Below are positions 29,431 through 38,495 of a stretch of DNA of 64,000 bases, one piece after another. The stretch is from Bacteroidales bacterium (lineage in GTDB: Bacteria > Bacteroidota > Bacteroidia > Bacteroidales > Lentimicrobiaceae). The notes below the pieces were generated by a model that saw only the letters and a program-made list of their open reading frames with translations, ran no database searches and was not told the DNA's origin. The stretch spans positions 330,468-394,467 of the forward strand of contig JADJEQ010000037.1 in NCBI GenBank assembly GCA_016709025.1. Reading direction: 5' to 3'. A program made the position numbers and the translations under genes. Every line of letters begins with the position of its first letter. The stretch's first letter is position 1.

Positions 29431-29479
29431 GGTCAGAGGTCAGAGGTCAGAGGTCAGAGGTCAGAGGTCAGAGGTCAGA
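29431..29479. repeat. Seven perfect copies of heptamer GGTCAGA
   Basis: Perfect period-7 array, flanked by diverged units (AGTCAGT before, AGTCAGA after). It is non-coding, in the surE 3' flank. Confidence 0.95.
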
Positions 29480-29513
29480 AGTCAGAGAAGTATTCGTCAT
29501 TCGTCATTCTAAA

Positions 29514-29560
29514 TTCGTCATTCGTCATTCGTCATTCGTCATTCGTCATTCGTCATTCGT
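29514..29560. repeat. Nearly seven copies of heptamer TTCGTCA
   Basis: Perfect period-7 run with a broken preface at 29492-29508. Its sequence is unrelated to the GGTCAGA array 35 bp away, yet has the same period. Confidence 0.95.
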
Positions 29561-29596
29561 AAATTCTATAGGATTAAAAAAAATCTAAATTATCAG

Positions 29597-30373
29597 TTAA
29601 TCCAGGTTACCTGTCTCCCATTCCTTCAGCAAAGGTATGGTTTTATGAGATGTAAGGTCAAAGTGCAAAGGAACAACGGAGACATAATTGTTATGAATGG
29701 CCCATTCGTCGGTATCTTCACCTTCTTCGCGGTTGCGGAAAACACCTGTAAGCCAATAATATTCACGTTCGTGCGGATCTTTCCTGTGATCAAACTTTTC
29801 GTCCCAGTAAGCCATGGCTTGCCTGACTATTTTGATTCCTTTGATTGGTGAGCCATTTACAGCTGGGATATTTACATTGAGACAGGTATATTCTGGCAAT
29901 CCTTTGCTTAATACATTTCTGGCTATTACGAGGATATATGGCTCACATTTGCTGAAATCGGCCGCGTACGCATAGTCGTTGAGTGAAAACCCGATCGAAG
30001 GAACATTCTCCAGAGCTCCTTCAAGCACTGCAGCCATTGTCCCTGAATAGATCACGTTAACCGATGAATTGGAACCATGATTGATTCCGGAAACAATCAG
30101 ATCCGGTTTACGCCCAAGAATGGCTTTCTGTCCGAGTTTGATGCAATCAGCCGGAGTACCGTTACTCGAATACTCTGTATAGCCAGGCTCTTCAGCAAGT
30201 TTATGCACCCTGAGGGGTGAAGTAATGGTTACAGCATGCCCCATCCCCGACATGGGTTTATCGGGTGCAACAACCAATACATCGCCAAGTTGGCGCATCA
30301 GCCTTATAAGTGTGCGAATTCCCGGGGCATGTATACCGTCATCATTGGTAATAAGAATCAGTGGTTTAGTCAT
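29597..30373 (-). CDS. surE: 5'/3'-nucleotidase SurE
   Basis: 258 aa, typical length. ILITNDDGIHAPGIRTL at residues 6-22 carries the metal-binding Asp11-Asp12; VAPDKPMSGMGHAVT holds the conserved Ser; GTPADCIKLG, VSGINHGSNSSVNVIYSGT (metal Asn) and GALENVPSIGFSL follow. It removes phosphate from nucleoside 5'- or 3'-monophosphates with a divalent metal. It lies upstream of the small membrane gene and lpxB on the same strand, a pairing known in Bacteroidota. It is flanked on both sides by period-7 satellites. Confidence 0.96.
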   Translation of the reverse strand: MTKPLILITNDDGIHAPGIRTLIRLMRQLGDVLVVAPDKPMSGMGHAVTITSPLRVHKLAEEPGYTEYSSNGTPADCIKLGQKAILGRKPDLIVSGINHGSNSSVNVIYSGTMAAVLEGALENVPSIGFSLNDYAYAADFSKCEPYILVIARNVLSKGLPEYTCLNVNIPAVNGSPIKGIKIVRQAMAYWDEKFDHRKDPHEREYYWLTGVFRNREEGEDTDEWAIHNNYVSVVPLHFDLTSHKTIPLLKEWETGNLD

Positions 30374-30923
30374 TCATTATATGTTATTGGATTGTTATTC
30401 AATTCTTTTTGAAAAAGGGACGAGGGACGCACTTCGTCTTCGCTCACGAGGGGCGATTTACAAAAGAGAATCCTGCCACGATTTAGCAGACAAGGAGACA
30501 AGGAGACAAGGAGACGGGGAGACAAGGGGAAAAATGGGACTGTCTCTCCTTGTCCCCATTTCCCCTTGTCCCCTTGTCTGCCACTTTGAAGACAGAATTT
30601 CCCCATGCGAAGCCCACGCTCCATGCTCCATGCCCTGTGCCCTGTGCCCTGTGCCCTGTGCTCTGTGCCAGGAAGGGACGAGGGACGCAAAAGGGACGAG
30701 GGACGGATCCTCTGTTTTCATTAATTATCTTTATGCTCTTCATCGCTCAGTCTTTTTTTCCCCTTGTCCCCATCTCCCCTTGTCCCCTTGTCTGTTGATT
30801 CAAAGACGAGAATTTCCCGGTTATGCCCCTTGCCCCATGCTCCATGCCCTGTGCCCTGTGCCCTGTGCTCTGTGCCCTGTGCCAAATTACTTTTTACATA
30901 AAACCCTGTCATCCCCCAAAAGT
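30374..30923. repeat. Low-complexity intergenic region: GACAAGGA octamers and two GCCCTGT heptamer blocks
   Basis: 550 bp without a credible gene; the many overlapping reading frames here translate satellite DNA. 30487-30535 repeats GACAAGGA. 30546-30592 is its inverted counterpart (CCTTGTC units), so the two can fold together. GCCCTGT heptamers occupy 30632-30669 and 30846-30883. Blocks 30548-30669 and 30760-30883 are imperfect direct copies of each other, each with CCCTTGTCCCCTTGTCTG, then about 30 bp, then CTCCATG and the heptamers. Two GGGACGAGGGACG direct repeats lie at 30418-30430 and 30675-30687. Confidence 0.85.
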
Positions 30924-31541
30924 TCACTTTTCCGGTACCGGATGTTTCTGATCAATACTGGTAATACCGGCACTTACGATAAATTTCATGACTTCAGACG
31001 GATTGGCATTGAGCGGCGTGATATTTTCAACGGGCACGATAAACAGGTTTCCTGAAAAGTTATAGGAATGGGGCAGGTAAACTGCAACCTTGCCACTCAG
31101 AATGCCGAGGTTTGTCAGATCCTTTTGTGTAACAAAGCCCATCTTTTCGAGGTTTGCATCGTTGCTGACTTTTACAAGCACCGGCTCAGTAAAACGGCGT
31201 TCTTTTCCTACGAATGCTGCCATAAAATCCTTGATGGAAGTATAGATAATTTTCACCAGTGGAGCCTGACTGATCAGTTTGTCAAGATATGAAAGCAGCG
31301 GTCTGAAGACAATGGAAGATCCCAAAAAACCAATCAGGGTGATAAACCCGAGGATTACAAACATGCCCAATCCGGGAATCCTGAACCCGAAAATATTCAG
31401 GATTACATCGGTAAGGATGCCATCAACTACTTTGAATGACGCATAAATGATGTATATGGTCAGCGCAAGGGGGGCTGTAAAAAGTAATCCCTGGAGAAAC
31501 CACGCCAGCAGGTTTTTCGATATCTGTTTGTTACCTCTCAT
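30924..31541 (-). CDS. DUF502 family membrane protein
   Basis: 205 aa. Two N-terminal membrane helices (about 12-32 APLALTIYIIYASFKVVDG and 55-78 GMFVILGFITLIGFLGSSIV), then a soluble beta-rich domain with family motifs PLVKIIYTSIKDFMAAF and VYLPHSYNFSGNLFIVP near the C-terminus. The function of DUF502 proteins is unknown; in plants related proteins are called COV (continuous vascular ring). It may belong with surE/lpxB, but 550 bp of satellite DNA intervenes, so I treat it as its own unit. Confidence 0.88.
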   Translation of the reverse strand: MRGNKQISKNLLAWFLQGLLFTAPLALTIYIIYASFKVVDGILTDVILNIFGFRIPGLGMFVILGFITLIGFLGSSIVFRPLLSYLDKLISQAPLVKIIYTSIKDFMAAFVGKERRFTEPVLVKVSNDANLEKMGFVTQKDLTNLGILSGKVAVYLPHSYNFSGNLFIVPVENITPLNANPSEVMKFIVSAGITSIDQKHPVPEK

Positions 31542-31656
31542 GTTTTCATAAATTTGATTTTCAGGTACTTAAATTCTATGATTCCCTTTACATAAACTTT
31601 TGCAAAGGTAGTCAATGATCGGTTTCAAAAATCAACACCTTTTCAGGGAAGCACAT

Positions 31657-31687
31657 AAAAAAACTTCCGCTTGCAACACGGAAGCTT
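31657..31687 (-). terminator. Rho-independent terminator of the gene ending at 31750
   Basis: Stem CTTCCG (31664-31669) pairs with CGGAAG (31679-31684) around a 9-nt loop. Read on the minus strand it is followed by seven Ts (complement of 31657-31663). Confidence 0.7.
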
Positions 31688-31749
31688 AAAAGCAGAATAT
31701 AGTCTGAATCTAACCGCTTAAAACGACCAGATGCGGGAATTAACTACCG

Positions 31750-33312
31750 TTATGGCATCGCCACCGAAATATAATTTCCGCCATTGTTGTCAACAATAGT
31801 CACATCGGCCGTATCTATTACCCCATCCCCGTTGACATCGGCCGGCAGGTAACCGGTACTGTACGCTGAGGCTTCATTGTCAACCGGGGACATATCGCCG
31901 GTGTCAACCGAGCCGTCCAGATTTACATCGCCCCCGTATATCACATAAAATCCTCCCATCTCTTTGAGGTTGGAGCCAAATGCCTGAGATGCTCCACTGC
32001 TGAAGCTGTAGGAAATGGTTGATCCGGCAAATGAAAGCGGATTTGCACTCCAGGTTTCGATGCTGTTCCGGTGCTTTAAAACCAGGTAGTAGCTTCCATT
32101 AAAAGCGGCAGGAATAGTCAGAGAAGCCGATCCATTGGTATTCAGGTCAACCGTAAACGGACCACCCGCAGTTGCATAAGGGAAAGAGGCATTGTGCAAT
32201 TCCAGCGTGATCTGGTCGGCAATGGTACCTGGAAACTGATCCCCGCCTGAATTCTGAGCCTTATTCATTGCAGTGCCGTTAAAAAGCCCTTCCAGAAAAA
32301 GCGTCAGGTTAAGATTACGGTTGGCAGGCAGGTTATTTGTGTTGATATAATTGGCCAGGTAAGTACTCAGATTCAGCACCTGAAGCTTCTGCTGTACATT
32401 GAATGGAAACTGGTTAAAATACTCATTTGAAATGTAGTATTTCAAACCATTGTTCGTGGCGATGCCCTCTACCTGGTGGAAAGCCAGATTAAGACCGATT
32501 TTCCGTTTGTTGCCACTGAAAAAGTTTGTTCCGTTATAGTCATAAAGCAGGTAGACAAATGGCTGTAAGGTGCTGCTGTATCCGCTTAAAACAATTAAAT
32601 TCTCCTGTAAAACAGAAGTGGAACCAGTAATTAGTCCCTGAACATTGTAGGTCGTTTTCAGATTTGCAATATGGGTTCCCGGCGTTTTTGACAGTGAATA
32701 GACGCTGGTTTGATTGCTCACCCATTGTTTGGTGAAAAGGAAAATACTGTCGGCCGAAACTATAAAGGCTTCACAATCAAAATCGGTATTGTTACCTCCG
32801 GTCGGATTAAAATTTACCTGGTTTGAGTAAGAGAAATTGATGGTTTCTGTTACCGGTGATCCGGCAAGTACCGAACTTTTGCTGATTTTCAGAATTTTCA
32901 GATCGGTCCTGTTTCCATTCCCGTTGTTTCCGAAATCACCAATGTACAAATAATCATCGTCCTGAGAGATCTCTTCCCAATCGGTATTCACAACTCCGCT
33001 TAAAGGCTGGGTCTGAACAATGCTGCCGTTCAGCGTATCCAGCGCATAAATATTGATGTCCTGGCTGTCGTTGTGCGTCCAAACCTGGTTGTTCCACCGG
33101 ATCAAACCGGATGTTTCATCAAGCGCTGCAGCCAGGTTGAAGCTTGCTGTTGATGAAACAGAAGTTGAATTATAGGTGCAACTACCGTTGTTATTGGTTG
33201 CCGAAGCATTGTAATTATTGGCCAGTGGATCGGTACATCCGTAAACCTGCGCCTCTGACTGAGCGGCAATCAGGTAAAAACCCAGCAACCAGATGATGTA
33301 TATTTTCTTCAT
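31750..33312 (-). CDS. Secreted protein with CTDPxAxNY motif and dockerin-like C-terminal module
   Basis: 520 aa. Signal peptide MKKIYIIWLLGFYLIAAQ. Residues 24-47 contain YGCTDPLANNYNASA...NGSC, a short Cys/Asp motif common in Bacteroidota surface proteins. Residues of about 55-335 form a beta-rich region with WEEISQDDDYLYIGDFGNN and QVEGIATNNGLKYYISNEYF, reminiscent of propeller-type domains. The last ~185 residues are the shared module (LFLEGLFNGTAMNKAQ, LKHRNSIETW, GDVNLDGSVDTGDMSPVDN, DVNGDGVIDTADVTIVDNN). The module replaces a T9SS sorting domain. A good terminator follows. It probably acts at the surface; the ligand is unknown. Confidence 0.82.
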   Translation of the reverse strand: MKKIYIIWLLGFYLIAAQSEAQVYGCTDPLANNYNASATNNNGSCTYNSTSVSSTASFNLAAALDETSGLIRWNNQVWTHNDSQDINIYALDTLNGSIVQTQPLSGVVNTDWEEISQDDDYLYIGDFGNNGNGNRTDLKILKISKSSVLAGSPVTETINFSYSNQVNFNPTGGNNTDFDCEAFIVSADSIFLFTKQWVSNQTSVYSLSKTPGTHIANLKTTYNVQGLITGSTSVLQENLIVLSGYSSTLQPFVYLLYDYNGTNFFSGNKRKIGLNLAFHQVEGIATNNGLKYYISNEYFNQFPFNVQQKLQVLNLSTYLANYINTNNLPANRNLNLTLFLEGLFNGTAMNKAQNSGGDQFPGTIADQITLELHNASFPYATAGGPFTVDLNTNGSASLTIPAAFNGSYYLVLKHRNSIETWSANPLSFAGSTISYSFSSGASQAFGSNLKEMGGFYVIYGGDVNLDGSVDTGDMSPVDNEASAYSTGYLPADVNGDGVIDTADVTIVDNNGGNYISVAMP

Positions 33313-33804
33313 GGTTTGTAAATTTATCAGGTATTAACCAGTGTTAGGAAATGGCAGAAATTCCTTCTGTTTGAACAATCAGACAGACAGGTAAGGTGTT
33401 TCCTTAAAAAGCAGGACAGGGAATAAATGATTACTCTCCGAAAATGCGGGGTGTAACCGGGGTTAATTTAAACCTGGCATTCATCATAAACAATGAAAAC
33501 TGATAAAATGTTGACTAAATTTTAGTAAAGATTAACTATTGGTATTTAAGGCCTGCTGGACTTTTTACTTTGACTTTTTACTTTTACTTTTTACGTGGCA
33601 CCTGCATCCTTTGCAAAGAATAAATCCGTAGTACACAAATCTGAACCTGATGTATGCCAAAATACTAATCAGCAATGGTTTCCTTCAGATTAGCTGCAAA
33701 GTGGGTTTAGTCTTTTCAGATCTACCGAAAATTAGTCCGGGCAAATATATAGGCTGCTTTAAGTTGAAGCAGCCTATAAGCAAATGGTTTATTAAACAGG
33801 CAGA
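33313..33804. other. Intergenic with hairpin after the gene ending at 33805
   Basis: 492 bp without a gene. 33558-33595 is a TTTTTAC/CTTTTAC-type simple repeat. The rest is leader for the gene at 33312 and the 3' flank of the next. Confidence 0.6.
33749..33777 (-). terminator. Perfect 11-bp stem hairpin, possible terminator
   Basis: ATAGGCTGCTT (33749-33759) pairs with AAGCAGCCTAT (33767-33777) around 7 nt, 28 bp after the stop at 33805. There is only a weak T-rich stretch on the minus strand. Confidence 0.55.
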
Positions 33805-35238
33805 TCATGGTATAGCTGAAGTAACATAAGCAGCCCCATTGTTGTCAACTATGGTTATATCGGCCGTATCCACAATTCCGTCGCCATTGGCGTCGGTCGG
33901 GAGATAACCTGCTGCATAATCGGCAGCATCGTTGTCAACAGGGGTCATATCGCCGGTGTCCACTGAACCATCCTGGTTAACATCGCCGCCATAGATCGTA
34001 TACCACCCGTCGGACATCAGCAACAGGTTACCGCCGTAAGCTTTTACAGGACCATCAAAATTATAGTTAATGGTTGCTCCGGCAAACGATACCGGTGCTG
34101 CGGTGGTGGTTTCAATGCTGTTGCGGTGGCGCACAGTTACATAGTATGAGTTACTATGAATTCCCGGGATTGTAATTGCTGAGGTGCCTGTTGTGCTAAG
34201 GTTTACATTGCTGATGGTATAAATTTTATTGGCATAAGAGGCCGAACTGTGCAACTCTATGTTAACCTGGTCAGCAGTATTCCCTGAGAATTGATCTCCC
34301 GTCGCATTCTGTGCCTTGCGCATGGTACCTCCCCCATCGTACAGACTTTCAAGCAGGGCAGTAAGATTGAGGGTCTTACCAGTCAATTGCTGAACTCCGG
34401 TAAAAGACCCGAATTCGGTAATACCGTTTGCCGTAAGTAAATCGGTTGCCGTATTGGTTGCACTGAAATAAACCACTGAAGTTGGAGTTATCCTCAGGCA
34501 ATAGATCAGATTTTCAGTCCCGACCACATCGGCCTGCATATACTTAAAGGTGGCATTGGACGTAAAGCCGGTGATGCCGTTTTGTGTTATATTCCAGTAA
34601 CGGTTAATGTAGCTGCCGGTGGCACCGGGATAGGCTGAATTAAGAAGATTCACCCCTACATAATTTCCGGCACCGTAAGAACCGCCGGTAAAACTGACCG
34701 TAACCGGGGCGTATTCAGCTGTTCCTGTATTGTCACCTACCGGGAATGAGAAACTGCCCGCGGCACTAAAAGATTTACGCATTTGACCTGCAGCTGTAGC
34801 TACTACCATGGCTGATGCCGAGGGGGTGCCTGCGATGGTTGCCGCTGTTCCCAGAAACAGGTTATTGGCACCAAGGGTCAACCGACCATTGGTTATCGTG
34901 AGAACACCATTCACTGAATTGTTGGCATTGAGGTTAACGCCTGCTGCATTGTTAATTGTCAGGTTTTGGATGATGTTCTGACCGTTTATCTGTTGCGCGG
35001 CGGTACCTGCCATATTGATGGTTCCTGTTCCAAGATTGGTGACAGCGGCATTCAGGTTGTTGAGGTTGCCGGCCAGGATAACGGTGCCGGCATTGTTAAG
35101 TGCTCCGCCGTTTTGAATGGTCAGTGAATTTGAACTGACCATTGTTGTCCCGGCGGTCACCCTCAGCGTGGTACCCGAAGTGATGATATTCTCTGCCATC
35201 AAACCATCTGCAAAGAGAAGAAAGACAGGCAGCATCAT
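33805..35238 (-). CDS. Secreted protein with adhesin-like strands and dockerin-like C-terminal module
   Basis: 477 aa as read. Residues 15-120 are short Asn/Gly-rich beta repeats (IQNGGALNNAGTVILAGNLN, INNAAGVNLNANNSVNGV) like passenger regions of adhesins. 120-285 is a beta domain (FSFPVGDNTGTAEYAPVTV). From about 287 comes the shared module (LTALLESLYDGGGTMRKAQ, VRHRNSIET, two DxNxDG loops). The start is doubtful: a full signal peptide appears if translation begins at ATG 35288 (MKTLSKHLKQQGVFRS) and one base is restored before MMLPVFLLFADG. A frameshifted copy of this gene is at 56503-57982. It lies just after the gene at 35498-38038, probably in one operon. Confidence 0.82.
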   Translation of the reverse strand: MMLPVFLLFADGLMAENIITSGTTLRVTAGTTMVSSNSLTIQNGGALNNAGTVILAGNLNNLNAAVTNLGTGTINMAGTAAQQINGQNIIQNLTINNAAGVNLNANNSVNGVLTITNGRLTLGANNLFLGTAATIAGTPSASAMVVATAAGQMRKSFSAAGSFSFPVGDNTGTAEYAPVTVSFTGGSYGAGNYVGVNLLNSAYPGATGSYINRYWNITQNGITGFTSNATFKYMQADVVGTENLIYCLRITPTSVVYFSATNTATDLLTANGITEFGSFTGVQQLTGKTLNLTALLESLYDGGGTMRKAQNATGDQFSGNTADQVNIELHSSASYANKIYTISNVNLSTTGTSAITIPGIHSNSYYVTVRHRNSIETTTAAPVSFAGATINYNFDGPVKAYGGNLLLMSDGWYTIYGGDVNQDGSVDTGDMTPVDNDAADYAAGYLPTDANGDGIVDTADITIVDNNGAAYVTSAIP

Positions 35239-35497
35239 AAGGATCGAAACACACCTTGTTGCTTAAGGTGTTTTGACAACGTTTTCATTTTTATTTAAAT
35301 CATTTAAATTTAAATTTTAAAACAAGCATTCTATTTATTTTGGTTGGCCTGACATCCGTTTACTTTTTCTGAACCGGCTGATCAGGCGGGCTGCTGAGTG
35401 ATGAAGGACTTACATTCCCGTTGTTTTCAACCTTCGGCGATACCTTCGGGGGTGTGATGGGCTTGCCGGTTCCCTGTTCTGCCGGATTTTGGAACCG

Positions 35498-38038
35498 TCA
35501 CCAGGTTTCTGTAAAAGAAGCCTTAGGTTGAATCAGTCCGGGGTCGATGGCACCGGTGCTTATGCCTTTAACACCCAACCCTTCGTTAGAAGGGGCTGAC
35601 GGCTTGGGAATAACTGTTTCTATAGCAGGTTTATTCGGATCAGGCAATGTTGAGGGATTTATTCCTACGACCAACTCACCGTTTTCGTAATAAAGTCCTT
35701 CTCCGTTTGTTTCCGTGTCAGCATCGTTGTGCAGCCCACTAGCCAGTTTGCCGGTATATCCGGCATCAATGACTTCCCGAGGCAAATTGGGGTTCTCATA
35801 TCCGGCCCGTTTACCAATGGCAATATAATTCACCGTTATATTGCTTTTACCGGCATTGTTCTCCACAACCGTAAACCCGGACCCGGATACTTCAGCCAGA
35901 TAAACCCCATTGGAATTGCCAATTGGGGTAACTGTAACAATAACAGGTGCTTCAGAAGATACGGAAGCGGCAAAAGACGGGTCAAAAGCGATATTTGCCC
36001 TTCCACTGGAAAGGGTTGCCACCCCGCTGGTCTGAACGGTAACATCGGTTGATACATTGGTGTAAAGTACCGTATTGGTTCCGGTCCCGTTATCCTGGAG
36101 ATGCACATCCAGTTTGTTTTTATAAACATCGCCATTCGAGAACATGGCGTAGTTTTCACCTTCCGCATATAGGCCATAAACCTTGCCGTGAATATCGGCC
36201 CCCATCAGATCGCCCCAGGCACCTATACCAATCCCGGTATCAGCCTGCCCCTGCGATTTACCTCCACCGTTGGCAGAACTGGTGAAATAACCTCCATAAG
36301 TAGTGCTGGCACTGTTTTTATAGCCCAATGATCCCCAATAACTTCCATAGGCATAGGCTCCTAAAACTCCCCCACAGCGCGTTAAATCATTGTAATTAAA
36401 TCCACTGGTTCCAAAAGTGTATATATCTCCCCAGTATGAATATCCATTGATTGCTGTGTTACAGGTATAATATGAATATCCTGTCCCATCATTCTGGGCG
36501 CTGCGATCCCTGAGTGCATAGAGGTTTGCCTGTCCGTCACCATCAGCCACCTGTTCAACATGGTACAAATAAGCAGGATAGTCTGCACTATAGCCAAGGT
36601 AACTATGTCCATCGGCATTATAGTCAATCTGCAGGCGAGAAACGGGCGAGAAGGTTCCAATACCAACATTACCGCCAGCTTCCTGGAGAATTAACGGATT
36701 TGTTCCACCAAAGGTGCCAAGGGTGAAATACGCAGCGGAAGGAGTTGTGGTGTTAGGATTCCAGTACAGGAATCCCTTATTGGCTGAACTCTGACCTAAT
36801 ATAAAGTATAGATGAGCGTTGTCATCTCCAATGGAAACATTGGTGCTCGAAGTCCAGCCACTGATGGACGTGCCAAATAATCCGGTATAAGAAGATCCGC
36901 CTTCAGCAACATGAAAGTTTGCTTCAGGGGCTGAGATTCCGACCCCGACTCTACCACCTACAGGTTGCAGCACCAAAGGGTTTGATCCGTTATAGGTTCC
37001 TACCCAAAACTGAGCATTTGCAGGCGTGGGATCGTAATTCCAGAGTAAAAAACCTTTATTTACCGTAGACTGCCCGACATATAAAAGGGCAGTACTGCTA
37101 TTATCCCCGATAGATACAGTAGTGGCGCCATTATATCCTTGAATATCATCGCCAAACAAAGCAGTGTATTTGGGAAGGTTTTTCACCACATGCAGATTGG
37201 CAGTAGGAGCCAGGGTACCGAAGCCAACATTACCACCATTCTGAACTATTAGGTCAGGACTCCATCCTCCCGAGTTATCTGCATTGAGGGTTAGCGAATT
37301 AACATCGCCACGATAGGCTACCCATGCCTTGTTGACGCCATTCTCCCTTAAAACCAATCCGGAGTTACCTCCGGCACTGGTATTATTAAAGTTTATAAAT
37401 GGGTAACTATCTGACAGATGTACGTCACCTTCAATATGTAATTTTTCGAGTGGAGTGTCTGTCCCAATGCCCACACTGCCATCGCTGGTAATCCTCATTT
37501 TTTCAGACCATCCGCCTTCGTCAGTTGCAAACCTCAACGGATCACCTTGTTTCCAATTGATGAAAGGGTTCGGATCGTTCAATCTTCCGCTAAATAAGAT
37601 CAATCTGTGCGACAAATCTGAGTTTCCTATACCAATTGCGCCTCCATCATCGGTATTCAGCCCCCTGACATCGAGGTCCTGTCCCGGGGTGGATGTTCCA
37701 ATCCCAACATTTCCAAGGTTATAGTATATACTGGTTCCGTTGGTTAGCCATTGGCCGGCATTGCTTCCCACCAACGCCCAGGCCGGGACAGCAGGTGTAC
37801 CGGAATTGTAATAATAGCCCGGTGTACCATTCGTTTGAAAAACAATTAAACCCGTGGCCGGTGTTACAATAGCATTCCTCTGTACCAGGGTCATCCTGGG
37901 TGCCAGCAGGCCTCTTGTTGTGCTTTTAACATCCAGCATTGCTGAATTATCGGGTGCTGTGCCATCGGTATTAACGGCAACCTGCGCCTGGAGACTGATT
38001 CCAATGGCCAGCAGGCAAAAAAGTAATAAAGTTTTCAT
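35498..38038 (-). CDS. Large secreted protein with repeated GIGTxxP motifs
   Basis: 846 aa. Signal peptide MKTLLLFCLLAIGISLQAQ, then the Bacteroidota N-terminal block VAVNTDGTAPDNSAMLDVKS - GLLAPRMTLVQRNAIV - ATGLIVFQTNGTPGYYYNSG. Five motifs of the form VGIGTxxPxxxLxV follow (LGNVGIGTSTPGQDLDV, VGIGTDTPLEKLHI, VGFGTLAPTANLHV, VGVGISAPEANFHV, VGIGTFSPVSRLQI), a pattern shared with phage tail-fibre-like proteins. The C-terminal third has IAIGKRAGYENPNLPREVID and a Pro-rich tail. The stop at 35498 is probably premature: the same frame continues beyond it (KPITPPKVSPKVENNGN, SPPDQPVQKK) to a TAA at 35360. No peptidase or sorting domain is recognised. Paralogues lie at 58.1-60.1, 60.3-62.2 and, at the N-terminus only, 62.7-63.5 kb. 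Confidence 0.82.
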   Translation of the reverse strand: MKTLLLFCLLAIGISLQAQVAVNTDGTAPDNSAMLDVKSTTRGLLAPRMTLVQRNAIVTPATGLIVFQTNGTPGYYYNSGTPAVPAWALVGSNAGQWLTNGTSIYYNLGNVGIGTSTPGQDLDVRGLNTDDGGAIGIGNSDLSHRLILFSGRLNDPNPFINWKQGDPLRFATDEGGWSEKMRITSDGSVGIGTDTPLEKLHIEGDVHLSDSYPFINFNNTSAGGNSGLVLRENGVNKAWVAYRGDVNSLTLNADNSGGWSPDLIVQNGGNVGFGTLAPTANLHVVKNLPKYTALFGDDIQGYNGATTVSIGDNSSTALLYVGQSTVNKGFLLWNYDPTPANAQFWVGTYNGSNPLVLQPVGGRVGVGISAPEANFHVAEGGSSYTGLFGTSISGWTSSTNVSIGDDNAHLYFILGQSSANKGFLYWNPNTTTPSAAYFTLGTFGGTNPLILQEAGGNVGIGTFSPVSRLQIDYNADGHSYLGYSADYPAYLYHVEQVADGDGQANLYALRDRSAQNDGTGYSYYTCNTAINGYSYWGDIYTFGTSGFNYNDLTRCGGVLGAYAYGSYWGSLGYKNSASTTYGGYFTSSANGGGKSQGQADTGIGIGAWGDLMGADIHGKVYGLYAEGENYAMFSNGDVYKNKLDVHLQDNGTGTNTVLYTNVSTDVTVQTSGVATLSSGRANIAFDPSFAASVSSEAPVIVTVTPIGNSNGVYLAEVSGSGFTVVENNAGKSNITVNYIAIGKRAGYENPNLPREVIDAGYTGKLASGLHNDADTETNGEGLYYENGELVVGINPSTLPDPNKPAIETVIPKPSAPSNEGLGVKGISTGAIDPGLIQPKASFTETW

Positions 38039-38495
38039 ACATTTCGGTTTTTATGGTAAATCTATTATTGAGGAATAATTTGATTAGTCCTGTCAACAAA
38101 AAACCATTCAAAAACAAAACGGGAAGAATGCACCAGATAAAGGCGGGAAGTAAACTTGCCTGTTCGAAAACAAGACACCCAGGCTGTAAGATTACGAAGC
38201 AGTTAAGATACGAAAATAAGCAGGCGAATGCAAATTTTTCTTCAGGGAAAAGAAAAATTAATTGCTGGCAAATATATTGCTGGTGCAAGTAAAAAACACA
38301 AATCTGAGACTTGCGCCAGAATGAGTCTGAAATCTGGTCCTTCAGGCGGTTTCTGATAACTAAAGATTAATCCTGTTGGAACCAATTTTTCACCGGAGCA
38401 CGTTCGAAATACTGTCAAAATTAGCTGGCACAAGTCATAGACTTGCGCCAGCGGAATTAATTCCAGTAAGAGTACTTCCCTTCTGTCGGTAAATT
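38039..38495. other. Intergenic with hairpin repeats
   Basis: 457 bp, no gene. It contains one good copy (38424-38452) and one stretched, diverged copy (about 38282-38321) of the GGCACAAGTC palindrome family. Confidence 0.65.
38424..38452 (-). repeat. GGCACAAGTC-family palindrome
   Basis: GCTGGCACAAGTC, 3-nt loop, GACTTGCGCCAGC. Arms pair over 13 bp with one A/C mismatch, which becomes a G-U pair in minus-strand RNA. It lies 44 bp after the stop of the gene ending at 38496. Confidence 0.8.

Larger units (their letters stand above)
29337..29596. other. Satellite-rich intergenic region between surE and the 100-aa gene
   Basis: 260 bp, no gene. 29340-29400 holds loose repeats of AAAGT/TTAAAGT type, followed by the two heptamer arrays. 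There is no T-tract hairpin. Confidence 0.7.

Noticed and set aside
30225..31055. 276-aa plus-strand frame and several 60-106 aa frames over 30.4-30.9 kb
   Set aside because: They are translations of satellite DNA running into surE and DUF502 in antisense; composition is low complexity with no domain.
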